From the NCBI GenBank assembly GCA_963555705.1, contig OY743187.1:11112133-11176132 (forward strand): DNA of 64,000 bases, given 5' to 3'. Positions within the stretch are counted from its first letter, which is position 1. Every line of letters begins with the position of its first letter. The notes below the pieces were generated by a model, which did not search any database, was not told where the DNA came from, and saw only the letters and a list, made by a program, of their open reading frames with translations. Shown one piece after another: positions 55,994 through 64,000 of the stretch. The stretch is from Ligustrum vulgare. Taxonomy: Eukaryota > Streptophyta > Magnoliopsida > Lamiales > Oleaceae. The position numbers and the translations under genes are program-made.

Positions 55994-56539
55994 TTAGTGT
56001 TTGGAAGGAAGGGATTGAGCGTGGTGTAGTAGATAGGGTAGGGGTGGTACTGGTTGGTATGTAAAATTTATTTAATATTATTAATTAGTATTAAAAAAAA
56101 TTCCCAAAAAAAATTACATCATTATTATTTATTATTAATTGTACATCTTGGTGTAAAACTTTAGCACATCGTGTTGCTTGAAGTTTTTTATACAATCATA
56201 AATAAAATTTTGCATAATTTGTAGTCATAATTAGCATTTGAACGATTTTGACAAGAGCACTTGAGTCTAGGGGCACTCAAGAAAGTCCTCATATAGGTTA
56301 GGTGGAGCTTCAATCCCTGTCCCCATTCTCCTCCCTTGTATAATAAAAAGAATTTGAGTGGTATTTAAATAGATTTTTGGAAAATTTAGATAATTAATTC
56401 ATAAAATAAATGATAAAAACTTTTATCTAAATTTTCCACCGTATCTCAAGTTGGCTTTTGCATTAATTGAGAGATTGAAAAGGAAAATCCATGCAATTGA
56501 AGGGTTTGAAACAGAGGGGAGAATACACACTACCGTGCA
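55994..56539. other. Intergenic DNA of tandem unit 2 (anchor G)
   Basis: 56213-56520 aligns with 31557-31862 (TCAAGTTGGCTTTTGC, AAGGAAAATCCATGCAA). No gene. Confidence 0.55.
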
Positions 56540-58028
56540 CAGAGGCGGCCCTGAGGCCGTGCGAGAGGTGCGATGAACAGGACACCAAAATTTTGGAGGG
56601 CACCAATATTGAAAAATATATTAGAACATATTGTTTAAAAAAAAAAAATTAGATTTTTTTTTATACCAGTACATGGACAGCAAATGGACGGACCAACTCT
56701 AAAATTTTCCCAAATTTTCATTTTTTTTTTTCACCCCTCACCCCATTGTAAATAAAAAACCTACTCCTAGATGGTAGCTTGAGACTCTCCATCTTCCAAA
56801 ACAACCTCATTTCCTATGTAAATCAAACCTCCCGAGAATAGAAGCCAGATTCCACTTTCTAGAAATAAAAAATCTGCTCATTGCGTCTGCATCACTGTCT
56901 TCATTACAAGAAAATTCCGGATTCATCACTCGGCTCCGTCTCATTGACATTGTCTGTATGTCTGTCTTCCAAATCCACAACGGAAAAACCCTCCATCGTC
57001 GCGACTATGCTTCAGCTTCTGCCTTCATCACGTGACTCTGCAGGTAAAATGTTATATTGCTTTCAGCCTTAATGAGTGATGAATTTAGACTTGTTGAATG
57101 TTGATGCTGAATTTTGATATATTGATGTTGAACCTGAATCCCAGATTTCCAATTGAGGTTCAAATTGTGTACGGTGCTAGTGGGCTTGGTTCGTTGACTT
57201 CATTCAATGCAGTGCTCGGTTCAGATTCTCTTATTAGTCATTTCTAAATCAGGTTATATTTTTCTGATAATATTTATCTTATCTTCTCTTTCGTTTGTTT
57301 TTTGTTTGCGATAAAAAGATTAAAAATGTTTTATAGAAAGCAATTATCTGGATGTGATAAATGAAAGAAAAAGAGAAAATGTGAAGAGTTAATACAATCT
57401 CAAAAAGGTGCTCTTGATAGATTCGTGGTTGGATGATTGCAAGATAAAGACACTATAATTGACACGCCAACGGAAGATTTAGCTAATGACCAACAACTAA
57501 ATCACGAGAAAAAATTTGGACTCAATGAAAATAATAATAATGAAGAAGGTCACGATGAAACAAATTTTGTAGGTGATACAAATGAAGTACATGATGAAAA
57601 TGATAGAAATGAAGGTATAGATGATTTAAGTGATGTAGGAAGAACTAATTTTAAATGATTTGTTACATTTCAAGACTTACATATGATATTGTTTGAGTAG
57701 TTTTCTTTCTTTTTCAGATCAACTCATACTGGCTATCAAAGATATTAGTAATTTGGATGACGCTTTCTTATGAAAGTTCATGCTTTTGGATGTTTTGAAT
57801 GTTCTACAAGGCATAAATTTAATTTTTTAGTTTGCATTTTCTTTATAACATGAAAACGATATAAGAAAAACATTGAAAACGATATTTTTGTTATGTGACA
57901 TTTTTATTTATAGTGAGTTTATATAAATAGTTTATTTTTTTTCTTTATACGCATACTTTATAAATAAAGAATAGGGGTACTTTTTTAACATTCGCACAGG
58001 GGCACCCAAAAACACAGGACCGGCACTG
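56540..58028 (+). mobile_element. hAT element remnant with TTF-type transposase piece
   Basis: Ends CAGAGGCGGCCCTG and CCGGCACTG are inverted CAG...CTG termini, flanked by ACCGTGCA/GCCGTGCA (7 of 8 identical). Inside, about 57361-57450 encodes E-R-K-R-E-N-V-K-S-L-I-Q-S-Q-K-G-A-L-D-R-F-V-V-like text. That is the start of plant hAT transposases of the zf-TTF/Dimer_Tnp_hAT type, followed by an acidic, Asn-rich stretch (57437-57658). The DDE and dimerisation domains are missing, so it is non-autonomous. Confidence 0.72.
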
Positions 58029-58285
58029 GCCGTGCATGAGAAGGAAACAGAATCTATCGGGCATGCACGGCGAACAAAATTCAGAACTTTCAGATTTAAG
58101 GGTTCTATAATACGATTTTTTTTCTTTTCTTTTTTTGAATAAATTTTATAGAAGGTCAAATAAATTGTTACGTTCACAAAGCAAAATCACGCAATGCCTT
58201 TTTTTTTTTTTTTATGAGTTCTCTTATTAGTTTAAATTTTAATGTTTTAATTTCTTTTATTTTTATTATTTACGTACGTGTCTAT
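58029..58285. other. AT-rich spacer
   Basis: Contains a T run at 58199-58214; nothing else seen. Confidence 0.4.
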
Positions 58286-58460
58286 ATTGAACTCAAACAC
58301 TTAAAAGTGTTAAAATCCAACTCCAATACCAATACTATGAAAAAATCGAGCTGGATACAATGCGTGGACAAGAAAATTAATTTAGGATTCATGCACAGAC
58401 CAAAATCGATTTAAAGCTCGAATAGAGAAATAGAATGTGATTGCTTGATAAAAGAAAAAT
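58286..58460. repeat. Unit repeat H, copy 2
   Basis: Aligns with 32367-32540 (CGAGCTGGATACAATGCGTG, AATAGAGAAATAGAATGTGA). Confidence 0.6.
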
Positions 58461-59390
58461 TTTGTCACGTTAAAAATGAACTAAATAACTGATACAAAAT
58501 TAAGAAGTTTGTTTGTCTCACATTATCAACGTTATATCCAGCTTGAATAAAGGAGTACAATATTGCAATAGGTCAACAGTCTGTGAATTCCCATGTTCGG
58601 ACCATATCTATTTTTAAATATATAATAGGAGGAGAGTTTGGCCAATGTTCTCGCCTATTTTTTTGACTGAAAATATGTGATTATGATTTGTCAGCCCAAG
58701 AATCCTGCCTAGAGCATTACTGATGTGGGACCGTGCACTCCTCATTTCTTTTGACCGAACGTTTGTATCGTCAAATGTCCTCATTTTCAAATTTTCAAAT
58801 CACGCAGTTGCGACAACACAACCAGATTTAGGGTTTATCAATTAAGCCTCCAAACTCTCTCGCCTCCAACCATACGTTTGTCCCACTATTCTTCTACAAC
58901 TACAATTTTTTTCTTCTAGCTCTAAGAACCAGCCGCCGAGCCGTTCATTGGCCCAATACGAAGCCATAGCGGCGGATTTATATATTAGTGCTGGCTATTG
59001 AGTTAGAAATTTCGACCGTCTTCGACATTTCTTTACCCTACTTCCGTCCTGCCACGATATGAGTTCGTCTTCCTCCCTATTCTTGAGTCATTTTCCTCTA
59101 TTAGGTAAATATGTGCTCACTCTTTGTTTTGGTCCTATGGTGTGAATATGGATCAGATTTTTTAAAGCAATCGGAGGATATAGAAAAGTTGGGCTATTAG
59201 AGTGTGAGAGAAAGAGGGAGAGGGAGAGAGAAGTGGTGGAGATTGATAAGAAAATATGAGTGGATGAAAAAAAACAAACACTTTTTATGCCTGATTTTTT
59301 AGAATTTTTTCGGACCAATTGAAAAACTCTCATTTCTTAACGCGCTAACATTTACCGCTAAAAGGTTGAAATATTTTTTAAATTTTTGAC
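58461..59390. other. Intergenic DNA with an exon-like piece
   Basis: 58830-59058 is a C/T-rich leader-like stretch. At 59059 an ATG opens M-S-S-S-S-S-L-F-L-S-H-F-P-L-L-G and meets a GTAAAT donor at about 59104. This looks like a captured first exon, perhaps with a targeting peptide, carried by the CACTA-type element whose right end is at 59690. The gene of origin is not recognisable and the left end of the element was not found. Confidence 0.3.
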
Positions 59391-59690
59391 CTATAGGGGC
59401 GACAATTGTCGCCCCTATAGGTTCGGAATCTATAGGGGTGACTTTGTCGCCCCTATAAGATCTGTTAGGTCGTCCCTACATTTATTAAAAAAATGCGCCA
59501 ACAATTTCCACCAATATACATATGTACATGGACGATTTTATACCAATAGGGGCGATAAATGTCGCCCCTATAGATTTAGAATCCTATAGGAACGACATTC
59601 ACGAGTCGCCCCTATAGGTTTCCCATCTATATGGGCGACATTATTGTCGTTCCTGCAAGGTCGCCCCTGTTGCTCCATTTTCTTGTAGTG
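59391..59690 (+). mobile_element. Right end of a CACTA-type element with TATAGGGGCGAC repeats
   Basis: Inverted and direct copies of CTATAGGGGCGACA / GTCGCCCCTATAG fill 59391-59660 and the terminus CATTTTCTTGTAGTG ends at 59690. Same family as 1-112. No partner CACTACAAGAAAA end with matching flank TGT was found nearby. Confidence 0.65.
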
Positions 59691-60712
59691 TGTTTGGAAT
59701 ATTTTCCCAGAATTTTATTTTATTTCTTTAATTTCTGTTACTAATAAATTGTTGTAATTAGTGAATTTTTCGAACCTGTAGTTTATTAAAATTTCGATGA
59801 AAGTTATTTATAGAATATCAAACAAACAATCTATATCAATCTATTTATTAATATATAAAAGGGATGAAAGATATGAATGTTTCAGTTGGGTTCCGTAATT
59901 GAGAAGACTCAGGCTGATGTGAAATTCAAGTACATATAAATATTCACATGGTTGCTTTGCAGGGAGTCAAACAAAAAGTAATAATCAACAATTATAATCA
60001 CTATTGAAGTAAGTGGAAGTATGTTAAACATCATTCTAATATCTCTAATGTTTTTCTTGCCTGCAAAATGAATTGTAATTCTGATACAGCATCCCAGTTC
60101 TAATGTTTTTCTTGGGAAATGTATATACCCACAGGATAGTGATGAACCACAAATTTGTTCATCGTCCATTATGAATTTTGGCACCTCTGGCTTCTAGGCC
60201 ACAAGGTATAAATGTAATCTTGGGAGCTCAATTGCATAAATGTGATATCAATTGAGAATATATTCTACTCGTTCAGTCGTTCTTTTCATTTATTTGGTTT
60301 TGAAGAAATATTTAAAGGTCGAATAGAACAAATTATACCCATGTTTGACATGGATTTTATTGCCACTTCACTGAGCAATACGGCGTTCGACCTTTTGGAG
60401 GAGCCAGGAGGTCACCGTGCGGGTTGGAAGGGTTCAATCTTATAAATAGAGCATAATACTGAAGTTTGGATATTTCAAATCAACAAAGTTACTAAAAAAG
60501 AGCTATTTAAGAGATTGTAATTTGTAAAAAAATTATTATAGAATTTCAATCATGGTGTCATTCAAATTTGCCATGTTCAATCTTATAAATAGAGCATAAT
60601 ATTGAAGTTTGGATATTTCAAATCAACAAAGTTACTAAAAAAACATTCACATTATGCATAGTTGTATCATCTTTTCGTAGTTTGATTTCTCGCAAATAAA
60701 TTTACAAAATTA
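59691..60712. other. 3' flank of the strictosidine-synthase-like gene
   Basis: Includes a local duplication: TCTTATAAATAGAGCATAAT...GAAGTTTGGATATTTCAAAT at about 60440 and 60580. No gene; small frames at 59909-60445 have no recognisable content. Confidence 0.5.
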
Positions 60713-63308
60713 TCATGCAAGAATATTTTGTTTTATAGCGAAAGGCATTTTAACCGAACCGATCCACAAATTTCCATTTTCTTCCTTCACTTCACTAACA
60801 AATTGCCATTTCTTGGAATCTATTATCCTTTCTATATTCCCATCCTCATCCAACTTAATTCCCATTCCAGTACTCCCACTCAAATAAGCCAAATATGTAT
60901 GCCATTTAGTAATATCCAAAGGAAGTTTAATCAAATTATTCCCAATCCAAGAATTGCAAATAATCCAGTCCAAGAATTTCCCTTTTCTGGAATTAATTCC
61001 AACCCAGAATTCTCCATTCCTGTTTCTTTTAATATTATCTGGGAATCCAGGGAGTGTTGCAATTTCTTCAAGAGTTCCAGCTTTCTGGGTTTTAAGCCAA
61101 AATTTGAGCAATTTGCAAGTTGTAGTCTCTGCAATAATAAGAAAATCCCAATTTCTGCTTAATGCAATTCCATTTGGGAACTTGAGATTATCCAGAATAG
61201 TTGTGCTTTTATTGCTCCTTGGATCATATTTCATCAGTCTTCCACTGCTGTCCCCACTAAGAATTACTGAAATAAAATTCCTGCAAAATTCAATATTAAT
61301 TAAGAATTTGCAGTTATGGTCCCCAAAATCTCACAAATAAATAAAAAGGGTCCTCATGAAATGAAATGGAAAATAATCTAACCTTCTTGGGTATCGTCTA
61401 CTGCTGTCAGTAAAATAAACGACTCCTGTGGTCTGATCAATATCCAAAGAATTGGTGAAGCCCAAATCAAGCCCAGGACCACTTAGTAGTGTAGGCATGC
61501 CACCATTTGGGCCTACAACAAGTAGGCCCATATAAGCATCCGCAATGAACAGATGACCCGTTTTTCGATTGAAACGTAGGCCCAATGGTCTTCCACATAT
61601 GTGCTCGGTTGTAGAATGATCGTGCTTTCCTTCACAACCGTCCCTGAGCATTTTATTTTATTAAATTAAAAACAAAAAATGCAAACGTAGTCGAATAGAA
61701 GGATAAGTTTTATCTAGAAATAGAAAGAACAAATTGATTTTAAAATATGATGACACGTGTTTGTGTGTATAAGGGTGAGATATTGATTTTTATTTGGTCT
61801 CATCTACGTTAATGAAATAAGATATAAAGCTCCGTAAAATTTAAAATCAGATTTTTAGTAAATTTTTATGAAATTTATGGTTAAAAAGTTATGAGTTTCA
61901 TAAAATGAAAATATGTGATTAAAATTAATTATTGATTTTGACTTAAATTAAAGTATGAATATTAATTATCACCAAATAGGATCATATAATCAGTCAATGA
62001 TGCAAACTATGTCCCTGTTTGGTCCCATTAGAAATAAAATAATTTTTTTCTCTCTTCTTTTAAATCATACATTTATCAATAAAATAATATTACACATGAA
62101 TTCATAAAAGATACATTTTTTTTTAATTTTTTAATCATATTTTCCTAAAATTTACCATTAAAAAAAACTATTTATTCAAATGAACTCTTTAAAATCAATA
62201 TCGAATATGCACATATTCGATTTTTTTTTTTTTTAATGTTGAAATTTTGGACTGTTAAACCCATGTTTGGAACTTCAAGGACATCGTAGAATTGACAAAT
62301 AATAAGAACCCTTAATTCTTTGATTTAATCATCTAAATCTATCCTTATTCTCCACAAGCAAACACACTATGATTTTTTACGCCCTCATTTGTGAAAATTC
62401 TCTCTACCAAGGATAAGGAGATGAAGCTTTTTTGAGCACCATTCTTTTTTGGTGAAAATGATTTTGTAATAGTGATTTTCTAAAGAATATGTAGTTAAAA
62501 AGTAGAAAAAAAAAATTGTGAGTTTATGTGTAAGATTATTTTATTGGAGGATATGTAGTTGAAAATGAATTTTGAAAAAAAAAAAAAAAAAATCTCAAAC
62601 AAGGGCTTAATGAAAATAAATTGCAGAAACTTTTTTTTTTTTGGGAACATATACTATTGTCATAGTTGGCCCACAAGAAAATAATATATGCAAAAGTCAA
62701 AAACTATGATATGAGATATATATACTTGCTTCCAGTGAGTTGGTATAACTACAAAACATATAAATCAATTTGATCCATTTAAAATTTTGATTTCATTTTA
62801 AAAGGATATTTCTTACAATATTTCATTCTTGTACAATCTCCTCTTTTGTATCTATTCTGTATGTACATCCGTTCATGCACACAAAATGAATTTATCCCAT
62901 GAAAAGCACACGTTTTCTTATCTTTTCATAAACTCATGCGTGGCGTGTGGACATGAATTTTATGTTGTAATGAACAACAAGAAAAGCTAACCTCTGTGGG
63001 GACGTTACGGCGAAATCGATCCAACGGCTTTCATTTCCCCTCCACTTGATAATCCGGCCATCGGACACCCCGGTGTAGGGCCCATCATCACTCTTGTCAA
63101 ACTCGAGGCTCTCTGGCCCGACCGCGCCGGGGATCGGTAGTACTAGAGGGTGTTGAAAGCCAAGATTTCCTAACAAGGTCTCGTTCTTGAATGGTTGAGT
63201 TTTGGCACGATCAAAAGAAAATATGGTTCCTAGAAGAAGAGTCGATAATGAAAATAAAAGGACTTTTATGCTCATCGCTTTGGCTAGGTATACAAGTGGA
63301 GTTGTCAT
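60713..63308 (-). CDS. SSL: Strictosidine-synthase-like protein (three exons)
   Basis: Exons on the minus strand: 63308-62992, 61643-61383 and 61280-60713, joined in frame by GT-AG introns of 1,348 and 102 bp; total 381 residues, normal for the family. The N-terminus carries a hydrophobic signal segment (residues 14-31), so the protein should enter the secretory pathway; an alternative start at 63275 begins exactly there. Family features of the six-bladed propeller: G-P-E-S-L-E-F (64-70), a cysteine pair 109/122 leading into C-G-R-P-L-G-L, I-A-D-A-Y-M-G-L, D-I-D-Q-T-T-G-V-V-Y-F-T-D-S, and F-P-N-G-I-A-L-S. The end F-V-S-E-V-K-E-E...L-W-I-G-S-V matches SSL proteins rather than true alkaloid-forming STR. 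Substrate unknown. Apparently intact; a broken paralogue lies at 32875-33618. Confidence 0.88.
61652..62985 (-). other. Large first intron of the SSL gene with a MITE-like insertion
   Basis: Intron sequence between exons 1 and 2. The segment 62436-62607 (AATAGTGATTTTCTAAAGAA, CTCAAACAAGGGCTT) belongs to the dispersed repeat family also at 1597-1765 and 30815-31012. No other gene inside. Confidence 0.55.
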
Positions 63309-64000
63309 ATTGTTCTTGAAAATTTATAACCACACATATCAAAGAAGATTTTCATTGACATGCACATATATATATACACACGTGTGCGTATGTATATGCC
63401 TAGTATATTATATTATTTATATTCAGAGATGGAGTCAAGTAAAGGATTTTTTTTTCCTTTGTACTTGACTAATACATATAAATATAAAAATAAATAAATG
63501 GAGTTGGGCAGCCCGGTTATCACTTAGGAGCACTGTGAGATGAAAATCTCATGTACGATTTCGAATGAGAAAAAGAAGGATCTTTATAACTTTGACTCTT
63601 CCCCTCCTACATCGTTCCTTTTCTTTCTGTTAATTTAAAAGTATAGGCATTGCAAACTTATATCATAAATGGTTAGGATTGAATTATCATCTTAGCATAT
63701 GAGTTTAAAATTCCACACCCGTACACATACATATACATATAGCGTCCATGTTAGACATATGTTATAGTACTCATCGTGAATAAAATGATGATACGTGTCC
63801 CGTGAAAATTTATGTCATGACATGTCATCCTGTTCATGGTAGGAAAACATGTGTTCATTGTGGACTCCATATTCCTCCTCATGTTAGGTAAGAGGACATG
63901 CTTTTACAATGGGACTCAAAAAAACTTTCTTCTATTCTCGAAATCTTTTCTAGGCCGCCCTAATAAATATAGAAGTATGGAATCTAAATTTACTATATAT
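63309..64000 (-). promoter_or_regulatory. Upstream region of the strictosidine-synthase-like gene
   Basis: On the minus strand a TATATATATA tract (63367-63376) lies about 60 bp before the first ATG, with CACGTG (63379-63384, G-box core) immediately before it. The rest is AT-rich with dinucleotide patches (ATACATATACAT near 63725-63740). Regulatory function is inferred from position only. Confidence 0.4.

Noticed and set aside
60728..61340. Plus-strand frames over the SSL gene
   Set aside because: Antisense of exon 3; the minus strand has the coherent protein family match and splice sites.

Overview
This is a window of nuclear DNA from a flowering plant, most likely a eudicot. It is AT-rich, has split genes with GT-AG introns, and is packed with plant transposon families (CACTA/En-Spm, Ty3-gypsy, hAT, Tourist-like, Stowaway-like). 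I cannot name the species. The few host genes are widely spaced and most of the sequence is nested mobile DNA.

Host genes. There are two ARGOS/organ-size-related genes (28112-28381 and 44668-44940, both minus strand) and one apparently intact three-exon strictosidine-synthase-like gene (60713-63308, minus strand). A short broken piece of a second strictosidine-synthase-like gene lies at 33567-33618. Collinear anchors show that about 1.8-33.6 kb and about 33.7-61 kb are two copies of one ancestral tandem unit (ARGOS-like plus strictosidine-synthase-like), later inflated by different transposon insertions in each copy.

Region 1-3069: noncoding, with the end of a CACTA-type element at the window edge. 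Region 3070-26313: one CACTA transposon of about 23.2 kb with a TGC target duplication, holding a TNP2/TnpD-type transposase gene (broken), a Transposase_24/TnpA-like gene (broken) and captured, intron-bearing pieces of host genes (SEC24 zinc finger, a DBP10/RH29-type DEAD-box helicase, and one unrecognised C-terminal exon). A young Ty3-gypsy-derived LTR element (4423-14661, minus orientation, AAACA target duplication, 2,935-bp LTRs) sits inside the transposase coding sequence.

Region 26314-35865: repeats, ARGOS-like gene 1, conserved upstream block, MITEs. Region 35866-44391: a second, extremely young LTR element (2,627-bp LTRs with one visible difference, ACAAG target duplication, minus orientation). 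It has lost gag-pol and instead carries, in antisense, a roughly 2-kb cargo: an intronless LOG-type cytokinin-activating enzyme ORF (40312-40965), an upstream 183-codon ORF with a basic motif plus a four-cysteine cluster resembling nucleic-acid-binding proteins of flexible filamentous plant viruses (39423-39974), and downstream three tandem, compensatorily varied hairpin units. The LTRs themselves contain 98-bp and 72-bp tandem arrays. This cargo-bearing element is the most unusual object in the window.

Region 44392-64000: ARGOS-like gene 2, a series of MITE/hAT/long-TIR elements, another CACTA end, and the intact strictosidine-synthase-like gene with its upstream region.
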